NCBI GenBank assembly: GCA_030692365.1
Contig: JAUYCC010000053.1
Coordinates: 62,001-126,000 of the forward strand
Reading direction: 5' to 3'
Source: Pelolinea sp.
GTDB lineage: Bacteria; Chloroflexota; Anaerolineae; Anaerolineales; Anaerolineaceae
DNA: 64,000 bases
The translations under genes and the position numbers were made by a program. Under the pieces are notes generated by a model that saw nothing but the letters and a program-made list of their open reading frames with translations, was not told the origin of the DNA and made no database searches. This document shows positions 27,025 through 36,324 of this stretch, one piece after another; within the stretch, counting starts at the first letter, position 1, and every line of letters starts with the position of its first letter.

Positions 27025-28293
27025 ATGATTTCAATACCGTATGGAAACAAATCTATCAAAATGGATATACAAGGGGAAAACTATACAGTTATTAGACCTA
27101 AAATGATCAGACCAACAACCGATCAAAACCAAATTGTCGAAAACGCTTTGAAATCAGGCTTTGGAAGATACTTAAGGTCAGGATCTGGAAAAGATAAACG
27201 GGTTGCGATAGGCATTAATGATCAATCCAGACCTATTCCCAACCAAATTTTGCTCCCAAGTTTGTTGGATTACCTGGTAAAAAATGGATTTGAACCAGAA
27301 AAAATCACTTTTTTTATAGCGACAGGCACACATGTGCCATTAAAACCCGAGGAATTTTCATTAATTCTTGATTCAGACATACTTTCAAAATATCATGTTG
27401 TCAGCCATGATTGTGATGAAGAGCAGAATTTGGCTTATTTGGGTACCACCTCTGTGGGTACACCTGTTCATGCAAATCGCCAATTTATGGACTCGGATAT
27501 AAAAATTCTTGTCGGGAACATTGAGTCCCACCATTTTATGGGATTTTCAGGCGGAGTAAAGACTGCAGCAATTGGTCTGTCTGGAAGAAAGACGATCACA
27601 GCCAATCATTCTATGTTGTCTCATCCAAATACTGTGATGGGTTTATATTCCAGTAATCCAATGCGCCAGGATGTTGAAGAAATTGGAAAAATGATCGGAA
27701 TTGATTACGCTTTTAATGTTGTAATAAATGATAATAAGGAAATAATCGCCGCTTTTTGGGGCGATCCCGTAGAGGTAATGTTTAAAGGGATTGAATATAT
27801 CCGAACCAATGTTCAAATGGATTTGGATAAAGCCGCCGGAAATTTTGACCTTGTAATAGCATCACCCGGCGGTTACCCTAAAGATATCAATTTTTATCAG
27901 GCTCAGAAAGCGGTTACCCACGCTTGTTTATTTTCAAAGCCGGGTGGAGTGATCATTCTGGCGGCTGAATGTAGGGATGGGATGGGAAGCAAGAAATTTG
28001 AGCAATTTCTTAGTTCAAAACCTTCCTTCTCTGAAGTTATCAAAGATTTTGAAGACATGCAATTTGAAATCGGACCACATAAAGCTTACCAGTTAGCAAA
28101 ACAAGCGATTAAGCATAAGATTATTCTGGTTTCTGATATTGATGAAGAACTTGTCCGGAAAATGCACTTGATGCCTGCCAAAACCTTAAGACAAGCATAT
28201 GATCTAGCCATGGATGCCTTACCGGAAAATCCAGGAATCGCTGTGCTACCTTATGCAACCCACACTATGCCAAAAATTGCAGAGGCATTTTAA
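27025..28293 (+). CDS. LarA-family nickel-pincer racemase/epimerase homologue (DUF2088)
   Basis: A 422-residue LarA-type protein. Key lactate racemase residues all appear at a constant offset of five: His103 (ATGTHVP), His169 (ESHH), Lys179 (SGGVK, the lysine that binds the pyridinium cofactor) and His195 (ANHS). NDQSRPIP matches the substrate-loop region. LarA homologues racemise various 2-hydroxy acids, so the substrate is open. The cofactor genes larB, larC and larE are not in the window. An esterase gene follows after 6 bases. Confidence 0.85.
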   Translation: MISIPYGNKSIKMDIQGENYTVIRPKMIRPTTDQNQIVENALKSGFGRYLRSGSGKDKRVAIGINDQSRPIPNQILLPSLLDYLVKNGFEPEKITFFIATGTHVPLKPEEFSLILDSDILSKYHVVSHDCDEEQNLAYLGTTSVGTPVHANRQFMDSDIKILVGNIESHHFMGFSGGVKTAAIGLSGRKTITANHSMLSHPNTVMGLYSSNPMRQDVEEIGKMIGIDYAFNVVINDNKEIIAAFWGDPVEVMFKGIEYIRTNVQMDLDKAAGNFDLVIASPGGYPKDINFYQAQKAVTHACLFSKPGGVIILAAECRDGMGSKKFEQFLSSKPSFSEVIKDFEDMQFEIGPHKAYQLAKQAIKHKIILVSDIDEELVRKMHLMPAKTLRQAYDLAMDALPENPGIAVLPYATHTMPKIAEAF

Positions 28294-28299
28294 GGAAAA

Positions 28300-29055
28300 A
28301 TGGATAAAACCATTCCGATATTTGAACATCCCGAATTGGATGGAAATTCTTTTTACCTTGAGGGAAATCAAATTGGTATTTTGTTGATTCATGGGTTTAC
28401 AGCAACTACCGTGGAAGTAAGATGGCTGGCAGACTATTTGCATAATAAGGGCTTAACTGTAAGCGCTCCTCTCTTACCTGGGCATAGCACTACCCCTCAT
28501 GATTTGAACAAGAAGAAATATACTGACTGGCTTGATTGTGTTGAAGAGGCTTATTTATCTCTAAGGAAAAGCTGTAACACAATAATTGTCGGCGGTGAAT
28601 CCATGGGAGCCGTTTTATCCCTTTACTTGGCGGAAAAATTCTCTGAAATCAAAGCCTTACTGCTATACTCCCCTGCTATTAAGGTGTCCAGTTTGAAGTA
28701 TGCCAAATTCTTGAGGTTTTTTAAACCAATAATTCAGAAACGTAATTATGATGATGTTATGCCCTGGCAAGGATATACAGTTTATCCACTTTTCGCCGCT
28801 AATGAATTTTTGCTTCTCCAGAAGTTAGTCATACAAAATCTTTCTCAAGTTAATCAGCCAGTCTTGATATTTCATGGCGCTTATGATAGAACAATTGACC
28901 TGGATAACAGAGATGTAATCTATTCATCGGTTAACTCTTCAATAAAGATCAAACAAATCATGCCTGACTCCGGTCATGTGATGCTTTTGGATAAGGAGTT
29001 CAATCTAATTGCGGGACAAACATTTGATTTTATTAATGGTCTAAAAATCCTTTAG
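28300..29055 (+). CDS. Alpha/beta hydrolase, Est30-type carboxylesterase
   Basis: A 251-residue serine hydrolase. The triad is Ser101 (GGESMG), Asp196 (HGAYDRTID) and His226 (SGHVMLLD), with oxyanion loop ILLIHGFTATT and the lid-side segment APLLPGHSTTPHDLN. Spacing of the three residues matches Est30-like carboxylesterases and monoacylglycerol lipases. No signal peptide, so it is cytoplasmic. Co-transcribed with the LarA homologue, perhaps opening lactones or esters of the hydroxy acid; that is inference. Confidence 0.88.
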   Translation: MDKTIPIFEHPELDGNSFYLEGNQIGILLIHGFTATTVEVRWLADYLHNKGLTVSAPLLPGHSTTPHDLNKKKYTDWLDCVEEAYLSLRKSCNTIIVGGESMGAVLSLYLAEKFSEIKALLLYSPAIKVSSLKYAKFLRFFKPIIQKRNYDDVMPWQGYTVYPLFAANEFLLLQKLVIQNLSQVNQPVLIFHGAYDRTIDLDNRDVIYSSVNSSIKIKQIMPDSGHVMLLDKEFNLIAGQTFDFINGLKIL

Positions 29056-29101
29056 TACCCGCTAGGGTTATAATCTATAAATAGAAAATTATGGAGCAAA
29101 C

Positions 29102-29449
29102 ATGGAAACATACCATGAAAAACTAGGTAAAACCACAATTGATCCTGGTGTATTGACTAATATCGCAAAATTGACCTCCCTTTCAGCCTCTGGGGTCAGC
29201 AAAATGGCAACGGGTCCACATAGTGTAGGTTCTTTATTTAAAAAGAATTATTCAGATGGAGTGAAAATTGAAGTTGAAAACAATACAGTTTACATAGAAC
29301 TTTATCTTGTTTTGAAAAGCAATGCTGATCTTTTAAAAACAAGTCGGACCGTGCAGCAAAAAGTCAGCCGCGCAATCACTGAAATGGTTGGAATGGAAAT
29401 TGGACATGTGAACGTCCATATTGAGGATATTGATTACCAAAACGAATAA
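29102..29449 (+). CDS. Asp23/Gls24 family envelope stress protein
   Basis: A 115-residue protein of the Asp23 family: GKTTIDPGVLTNIAKLTSLS at the start, SDGVKIEVENNTVYIELYLV in the middle and VGMEIGHVNVHIEDIDY at the end. Family members are abundant cytoplasmic proteins at the membrane, linked to envelope stress. A TATAAT at 29069-29074 may be a -10 element. As in Firmicutes (yqhY-nusB), it lies just upstream of nusB. Confidence 0.9.
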   Translation: METYHEKLGKTTIDPGVLTNIAKLTSLSASGVSKMATGPHSVGSLFKKNYSDGVKIEVENNTVYIELYLVLKSNADLLKTSRTVQQKVSRAITEMVGMEIGHVNVHIEDIDYQNE

Positions 29450-29461
29450 AGCTCTTTTATA

Positions 29462-29899
29462 ATGAAATCTCGCACCAAAGCGAGGGCTATTGCCCTGCAA
29501 GCGTTATTTGAATATGACCTCACCGGCCATCCATTAGGAGTTATCCTTGTTAATCGTTATCAGGAAGATGTACAAGAGCCAAAATCAGTCAAATTCACCG
29601 AAGAAATTGTCTTCGGTGTGTATCCAATAATCTCAAAATTAGATGAGATTATTGCCCACTACGCTCCAGAATGGCCTTTGGACCAGGTGGCATCCATTGA
29701 TCGAAATATTATCCGAATTTCTTTGTGGGAATTCGCTGTAAAAAAGTGCACTCCTATCAAGGTGGCAATTAATGAAGCGGTTGAGTTAGGCAAGATTTAT
29801 GGCTCCGACAGTACACCCAGATTTGTGAATGGTGTATTAGGAAGCCTTGTCTCCAAATATGATGAATATAAGGGCATTATTGAAAAGATGATTTCCTGA
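29462..29899 (+). CDS. nusB: Transcription antitermination factor NusB
   Basis: A 145-residue all-helical RNA-binding protein. Signatures are RTKARAIALQALFEYDLTGH at the N-terminus, SIDRNIIRISLWEFA and IKVAINEAVELGKIYGSD followed by RFVNGVLGSL. With NusE (S10) it binds boxA in rRNA leaders. It follows the Asp23 gene by 12 bases and precedes a large lipoprotein gene by 11 bases. Confidence 0.95.
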   Translation: MKSRTKARAIALQALFEYDLTGHPLGVILVNRYQEDVQEPKSVKFTEEIVFGVYPIISKLDEIIAHYAPEWPLDQVASIDRNIIRISLWEFAVKKCTPIKVAINEAVELGKIYGSDSTPRFVNGVLGSLVSKYDEYKGIIEKMIS

Positions 29900-29910
29900 A
29901 GGTGTAATTA

Positions 29911-32316
29911 ATGAAATTATTTAATAAAGTTTTATCAATCCTCATTATCCTGGCCATTGCCGGAATTTCAGCATCTTGCGCGGGTTCTTCAACCTCGAAC
30001 AAAGGGGCTCAAAAATTATCTTATGCAGAGACTGTATTTGAAGTTCGAATTCCATTTGCCCTGAATGCTGGCGAAGTGTTGTTGATGGAGGTACTGGATG
30101 AAGTAACCGGCATTGCTCTAAACCCGGAACGATTTAAAATGGATACCACGGATGGCGTGACTTACAGCGTTCGGTTACCTTTGGCTATCGGATCTGTAAT
30201 CCGTTACCGGTATGTAAAGAACGGCCAAAACAACATTATCGAAAAAGATCCCTCAGGGAATCAGATACATTACCGTCTTTATCATGTTACTGATTCATCA
30301 ATAGCTCGTGACTTTATCACAAATTGGGATCAAAACTCCTTTGCAGTATCTACTGGTGAGATTAGCGGTTACATATATGACAAGAAATCCGAAGCACCCC
30401 TCTCTGAGATCATAGTTGTAATCAATGGGATGAGGACTTTCACGTCTTTTGATGGTTTCTTCAAATTTGAAAAAGTGCCATTGGGCGAGTATCACCTCAC
30501 AGCGATGCATCCTGATGGGAAGTTTGAAGTATTTCAACAAAATGCGGTAATCGCAGAGAATTCCGTCACCCCGGCATCATTTGGGATGACGACAGCCAAA
30601 AAGGTGAATGTTACCTTCGTGGTTTCTGCCCCAGAGGACACAAAATCAAATGCTGCTATTAGATTATTAGGTAACACCCTCACTTTAGGGAATTCTTTTG
30701 CAGAAATAACTGGCGGTACCAGTGTTTTGGCTTCAAGGGCTCCTGTGTTGAAATTAAGAAACGATGGCAAATTTGAAATATCACTCCAATTATTCGCAGG
30801 CACCGATCTTAGATACAAATATTCTCTTGGGGATGGATTTATTAATGCTGAACATGATGCCGAGAATAAATTCATCACTAGACAGTTTATCATTCCCTCA
30901 AAAGACATCTCCATATCCGACACAATTTCTACGTGGTATTCCAAAGGGACCTATCCGATTAATTTTGTAGTAACAACCCCTGAAAACACACCCGCGCAAG
31001 ATTATGTTTCAATTCAATTTAATCCTTATGTTTGGTTAAACCCAATCGCAATGTGGAAAACTGGATTAAACCAATGGACCTATTCTCTTTACGGTCCTTT
31101 TGAATACCTTGACAACTCACAATATCGTTTTTGCAGGAATGACCAATGTGGCATCGCCGATGATGAAGTTACAAAAGGCAAGGATGTTCCTGGTTACCAA
31201 TTATTACTTACAGATAACCGACCTTTGACGATCAATTACCAAATTAATCAATGGTTCGGTCTACAGACCTCGCAATACTCGATTCAACCAGTAAATTTTC
31301 CAGCAACCAGCTCATTCTTCATCAAAGGTTTTCAATTTAATAAACAGTATGACCCTACTTGGCTGCCTGCATTGGATGCTGGTTTAATTGATGTGGGAGT
31401 TTCAGGAGCAAACTGGTTGTTTATCTCGCCAACATGGTCATTTTCTAAAGAAAACAACTTTGCAGCGGGAATAAAAGCGGACAAGGACGCTTATTCTGCT
31501 GATATCGTGAAAATTAAAGAAAAAGCAAGGGAAGCGGGATTGACCTTAGCAATATATCCGCAGATAAATCCAGGCGAGCCAATTGAAAATTACTGGTCCT
31601 CATCAGGTTTATCGTATAACTGGTGGCAGAAATGGTTTGACGAGTATGAGCGTTTTATTATTAACTATGTAGATTTTTCCGAATTGAACGGGATCAACAC
31701 AGTTATTATCGGTGGTAAAAGTGTTTCTGCAGCTTTTCCAAATGGGAAGCTTCCCAATGGCAACTATTCCAATACGCCATACGACTTCAAGGATCGTTGG
31801 GTTAAGTTAATTGAAAAAATCCGCTCACGCTTCAGCGGTCAGATCGGGTTTGCCCTCCCCTATTCCCCAAAACTTGAAAATACTCCGGAAATAATTTCAG
31901 CAGCAGATTTTATTTATCTCGAAATAGATTCCGCTTTAACTGCTTCGAATACGCCAACAGTAGATGATCTGGTAAACCGATTTAGTGCCATACTGGATGA
32001 GGACATATATAAGCTATACGCAACCTATCAAAAACCTGTTATTTTAGGTCTTGATTATTATTCCTTAGATGGGTCTGCTTCAAATTGCGTAAATAGTAAC
32101 TCTGCCTGTTCAAACCTGAATAACGATTCAATTGATCTTACAGAGCAGGCTGATGTTTACCAGGCGATTCTAAAAACATCCATTTCGAGACCCTGGGTTT
32201 ATGGGTTGGTATCCATAGGCTTTAATCCTGCAGCGGCTGTTCAGGATGGCTCTGATTCGGTTCATGGAAAACCTGCCATGCAGGTACTTTCCTACTACTT
32301 TAATAACTTGAAATAA
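29911..32316 (+). CDS. Large surface lipoprotein with repeated beta domains and GH113-like barrel
   Basis: An 801-residue protein with lipobox around A-S-C (AIAGISASCAG, Cys near 23). Three stretches look like starch-binding/CBM20-type beta domains (FEVRIPFALNAGEVLLMEVL; NVTFVVSAPEDTKSNAAIRL; PINFVVTTPENTPAQDYVSI), with a carboxypeptidase-regulatory-like domain between the first two (ISGYIYDKKSEAPLSEIIVV). The C-terminal 350 residues resemble a GH113/GTA TIM barrel (LAIYPQINPGEPIENYW, FSELNGINTVIIGGKSV). It may bind or cut a cell-surface or environmental glycan. Catalytic acids are not assigned. Confidence 0.7.
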   Translation: MKLFNKVLSILIILAIAGISASCAGSSTSNKGAQKLSYAETVFEVRIPFALNAGEVLLMEVLDEVTGIALNPERFKMDTTDGVTYSVRLPLAIGSVIRYRYVKNGQNNIIEKDPSGNQIHYRLYHVTDSSIARDFITNWDQNSFAVSTGEISGYIYDKKSEAPLSEIIVVINGMRTFTSFDGFFKFEKVPLGEYHLTAMHPDGKFEVFQQNAVIAENSVTPASFGMTTAKKVNVTFVVSAPEDTKSNAAIRLLGNTLTLGNSFAEITGGTSVLASRAPVLKLRNDGKFEISLQLFAGTDLRYKYSLGDGFINAEHDAENKFITRQFIIPSKDISISDTISTWYSKGTYPINFVVTTPENTPAQDYVSIQFNPYVWLNPIAMWKTGLNQWTYSLYGPFEYLDNSQYRFCRNDQCGIADDEVTKGKDVPGYQLLLTDNRPLTINYQINQWFGLQTSQYSIQPVNFPATSSFFIKGFQFNKQYDPTWLPALDAGLIDVGVSGANWLFISPTWSFSKENNFAAGIKADKDAYSADIVKIKEKAREAGLTLAIYPQINPGEPIENYWSSSGLSYNWWQKWFDEYERFIINYVDFSELNGINTVIIGGKSVSAAFPNGKLPNGNYSNTPYDFKDRWVKLIEKIRSRFSGQIGFALPYSPKLENTPEIISAADFIYLEIDSALTASNTPTVDDLVNRFSAILDEDIYKLYATYQKPVILGLDYYSLDGSASNCVNSNSACSNLNNDSIDLTEQADVYQAILKTSISRPWVYGLVSIGFNPAAAVQDGSDSVHGKPAMQVLSYYFNNLK

Positions 32317-32331
32317 AAGTTTAACTTATCG

Positions 32332-32360
32332 AGAGAGGAATTAAAATACTATTCCTCTCT
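32332..32360. terminator. Possible bidirectional terminator between convergent genes
   Basis: A 10-bp stem (AGAGAGGAAT at 32332-32341 with ATTCCTCTCT at 32351-32360) and a 9-base loop lie between the lipoprotein and MFS stops. The T tract is weak on both sides. Confidence 0.45.
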
Positions 32361-32366
32361 ATCAAA

Positions 32367-33665
32367 TTATTTATTTGCAGCCCGAGCTTTCAATTGACGG
32401 TGAAGTTCTTCGATATCACCAGTAATAAATTTTGTTGTAATTAAATAAAAGGCACCACAAAAAATCCAGGCGGTGATGCAAATAATTAATATGGCAGTTT
32501 GCCTGGGTCTGGGATTATTCGCTGCTCTGAGCGTATCTGCAATAACTCCCGTAATTAACGGAGCCAACGCTGCGCCGCTTGATTCAATAAAATATTGAAT
32601 AGAAAGAGCCGTACTGCGGATTTCAGGTAAAGCCACATCATTTACAGTGGATGTAACATTGGCCGAAGATATCGGAATTAATAATGCAGTTACACCCATC
32701 ATGACAGCAAATAAAGTTTTGTTCTCAAGCGGTATATTCAAAGTAGCGAAGAGTAATAAAGCGCCTAATAAAACACCGAAAAAAGCGACCAGCAATCGAC
32801 CTTTCCGTGTTCTTTTAAAGAAGAAATCCCCCGCTGCCCCGCCAATAAAAAATCCAGAAGCCATAACGAGGATGGCAGGACCCATCACCATCAATATCTC
32901 AGTTTGGGCGTAACCCCTTTCTTCAGATAAATAAATAAACATAAAGGCAATAATAGTATTCCAGGGAAACGCTCCAAAAAATCCCTGCAAATTCATCATA
33001 ATCAGGCTTCTTTTCCTGACTATGCCTTTGATTTTGGACCATTCAAAATGATAATTGCCTACCTGTTCAACGTTCTCAAATTCAGGCTCCGCGTTTCCTC
33101 TGGGAACGTCCTTGACAAATAAAAGGATGATTAATGCCATTAATATTCCTAAACCGCCGGTTATGAAAAAAATATTCCGCCAGCCAAGTGAAACCGCAAT
33201 GGTTGTGGCCAGAATAAGGCCTATCATGTAACCGAGGGGTTGTGTGAGCTGAAGTAATCCATAGATTTTTCCCCTAACGCCAGGAGCAAAGTAATCAGCA
33301 ATCAGGCTGTAAAGACCAGGATAACTGGAATCATCCACACCTGTAGATGCTCTGGAGGCCAGAAAAGTATTGAAAGTTGGTGCTATCGCACTTAACCAAG
33401 TAGTTGACCCCCAAATAAATGAAGCCAATGCGAGTAATTTGCTGCGAGCATAACAGTCATATAAATATCCCCAAAGAGGATAAAATATAGAACCAACAAC
33501 CAGCGCAGCGGTCGAAATAGCCCCCCATTGGGTATCCGTTAGCTGCCATTCTCTGTATATCTGAGTAGCCATTGGATTGATCAGCATCTTATCGGTCTGA
33601 TGAAGAAGCATAAAAAAGAAAAATACACCCAAAATCACCCACCGATACTTCGATGACCTTTTCAT
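32367..33665 (-). CDS. MFS transporter
   Basis: A 432-residue protein with about twelve transmembrane helices. After helix 2, GYLYDCYARSKLLAL fits the MFS motif A loop, and ASTGVDDSSYPGLYSLIADYF is in the helix 4-5 region. A strong GGAGGTC precedes the ATG. The overall pattern resembles ACS-like or sugar-phosphate-type MFS carriers, but no substrate is assignable. Transcribed alone on the minus strand, divergent from the mrfA-like gene. Confidence 0.88.
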   Translation of the reverse strand: MKRSSKYRWVILGVFFFFMLLHQTDKMLINPMATQIYREWQLTDTQWGAISTAALVVGSIFYPLWGYLYDCYARSKLLALASFIWGSTTWLSAIAPTFNTFLASRASTGVDDSSYPGLYSLIADYFAPGVRGKIYGLLQLTQPLGYMIGLILATTIAVSLGWRNIFFITGGLGILMALIILLFVKDVPRGNAEPEFENVEQVGNYHFEWSKIKGIVRKRSLIMMNLQGFFGAFPWNTIIAFMFIYLSEERGYAQTEILMVMGPAILVMASGFFIGGAAGDFFFKRTRKGRLLVAFFGVLLGALLLFATLNIPLENKTLFAVMMGVTALLIPISSANVTSTVNDVALPEIRSTALSIQYFIESSGAALAPLITGVIADTLRAANNPRPRQTAILIICITAWIFCGAFYLITTKFITGDIEELHRQLKARAANK

Positions 33666-33773
33666 ATGTAATTGACCTCCAATGTAAATTGTTTTAGTAT
33701 ATTCATTATGAAGAATAAATCAAATGAATAAATTCCCTTTCTTAAAAACACCAACATTTGAATTAGGCACTTT

Positions 33774-36309
33774 ATGAATCCGAAAGAATTTCAAAGTATT
33801 CAACCAATCACACAGGCCTTCATCAACGGAAAATATTCCAGAGATGTGGTTTCGCACTGGATTGAGGTAAAACGAGACGCATTTTTTGAGGATATTCCAA
33901 ATGACCTTCACCCTATTCTAAAGGAAATATCGTATAAACAATTTCCGAATGGATTATTCGCCCATCAAGTAGAAAGCTGGAATCAAGTAAAATCTGGAAA
34001 GAATGTGGTCATTTCCACAGGCACTTCGAGTGGAAAATCTCTTTGTTATTACCTCCCTGTTTTAGATGATTTAATACGTAATAATAATTCCACCTCCATA
34101 TTGCTATTTCCCACTAAAGCTCTAACCAACGATCAATTCTTAAAACTCAATGAGTCAATAAAAAATATTAATTCCATTGCTAAGGGAGAAAAACCGCTAA
34201 CAGCAGCGATCTACGATGGCGACACTTCAAATAGTAAAAGGATAGCTATACGCAAGTCAACCAACATTCTCTTTTCTAACCCGGATATGCTCCATATAGG
34301 AATCCTTCCCCACCATACAAGTTGGGAAGGGTTCTTGAGAAATTTAAAATTCATTGTGATAGATGAGATACATCTTTATCGTGGGGTATTTGGATCTCAT
34401 TTTGCAAATGTCATTCGACGATTGAAGAGGATTTTACATTTTTATGGGTCAAGTCCGCATTTTATTCTTACGTCTGCAACAATCTCTAATCCAAAGGAAT
34501 TTGCAGAAAAACTTATTGAAGAAAAGTTTGAAATCATCAATTCAGATTCTTCCCCTAAGGAAGAACGTCATTATTTCTTTCTCAATCCCCCTGTTATCGA
34601 CGCAGAACTCGGATTAAGAAAAGGAATGATCGACCAGAGCGTCGAGATTGCGGATTTACTCACGCGAAACAATATCCAATCCATTTTTTTTTCACGGACC
34701 CGTAAGACCGTTGAGCTTACTACAAAGAGATTAACCGACAAATTGGGTTCTGCCGATGGTAGTGTACACGGTTATCGCAGTGGTTATCTTCCTAAAGAAC
34801 GTCGAAATATTGAAGCCGGACTTCCGCAAGGGATTAATAAAATCTGTAATTTCCACCAATGCGCTTGAAATGGGGATAGACATGGGCAAAGTCGATGCCA
34901 TTGTAATGATGGGTTATCCCGGCTCAATTTCTTCATTTTTCCAGCAATCCGGTCGGGCTGGAAGAAGAAACCAAACTTCTGCCGCAATTTTGATTGCCTC
35001 CGCTTCCCCTATGGATCAATATATCATCCGCCATGATGAATATGTGCGCAAAGGTAACCCAGAGAACGCTTTACTTGATCCCAATAATCCCTTAATTTTA
35101 TTGAATCATTTAAAAAGCGCTGCTTTTGAACTACCTTTCAAGGAATTTGAACAATTTGGGAACTTGGATTGGAGTAAAGTTCATCCATATTTTGAAATTC
35201 TTTGCACTTTTTCAGACATTGTTCGCAGAAATAGTTCTTATTACTGGATAGCTCAAGAATACCCGGCCAGTGAAGTTTCACTTCGCAATATAAATCAAAA
35301 TTCAATTGTTTTGAGATTGGCAGATGGCAAAAATTCGGTGGTCATCGGTGAAGTGGATTACCAAAGCGCATTCAGGACTGTCTATCCAGGAGCTGTTTAT
35401 CTCCATGATGGAAACTCCTACTTGGTGCAGAACTTGAATCTTGAGGACTCTACTGCAGAGCTAATCCCACTTGAAGAAGACTACATTACAGAGCCAAGGG
35501 TCAATAACTCCATAAAGGTTGAATCGGTGGTTCAGTTTAATCAAAATGATAAATACAAATCTACATTTGGTGAATTACATGTTATTGAAAAAGTGTCAGG
35601 TTTCAAACGCATTGATTGGAAAACCCAACAACTGCTGGGTATTGAAGAATTGCGGTTGCCAGAAAGAGAGCTCTTGACCAAAGGAGTCTGGTTGTGTTTG
35701 TCACCCACAATAGTCAATTCCTTGCGTGAAAATAATCTCTGGCAAAGCGATCCCAACCAATACGGGAATACATGGGCAAAAATCAGGTCCGCGATAATTG
35801 CCCGGGATGCAAATCGCTGCCAGGTGTGCGGTTTGCTTTTAGACCATCCTACTCACCATATTCATCACAAGGTACCTTTTCGGTCATTTACCGATCCTGA
35901 TATGGCAAATCAACCCTCCAATCTCATCACTCTGTGTCCTGTATGCCATAAAAGGGTTGAACAAAATGTCAGAATTCGCAGCGGATTGGCAGGTGTGGCA
36001 TATCTCCTGGCAAATATTTCTCCCCTTTTCCTCATGTGCGATTACCGCGATATCGGGTATTTCAGTGAACCAGAATCAGATTTATGTGAAAAACAGCCAG
36101 TGATTGCGATTTATGATCAATTTCCTGGGGGAATTGGATTAGCAGCGAAATTATTTGAAAAGCTGGATGAAGTTTTAAGGCAATGTTTGCAGGCTCTAAA
36201 TGATTGTCCATGCAGCCAGGGATGCCCATCTTGTGTGGGTCCATCGGGTGAGAATGGAGTTGGCGGTAAAGAATCGGCAAAACAAATTCTCACATTGATA
36301 ATAAAGTAA
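33774..36309 (+). pseudogene. mrfA: MrfA-like DEAD/DEAH helicase with HNH insert, one-base frameshift
   Basis: The first ORF (33774-34868) has helicase motifs: STGTSSGKS (81-89), FPTKALTNDQ, IDEIH and LTSATIS. At 34818-34821 one extra base shifts the frame. The +1 frame then reads FRKGLIKSVISTNALEMGID and QQSGRAGRRNQ (motif VI) up to 36309. Near 35797-35970 is an HNH-type module (CQVCG, HHIHHKVPF, LCPVCHK), followed by the DUF1998/MZB region with DCPCSQGCPSC. MrfA with MrfB repairs mitomycin adducts in Bacillus. Restoring the frame would give about 845 residues. It may be a real pseudogene or an assembly error. Confidence 0.85.
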
Positions 36310-36324
36310 TATCTCAAAAAAAAA

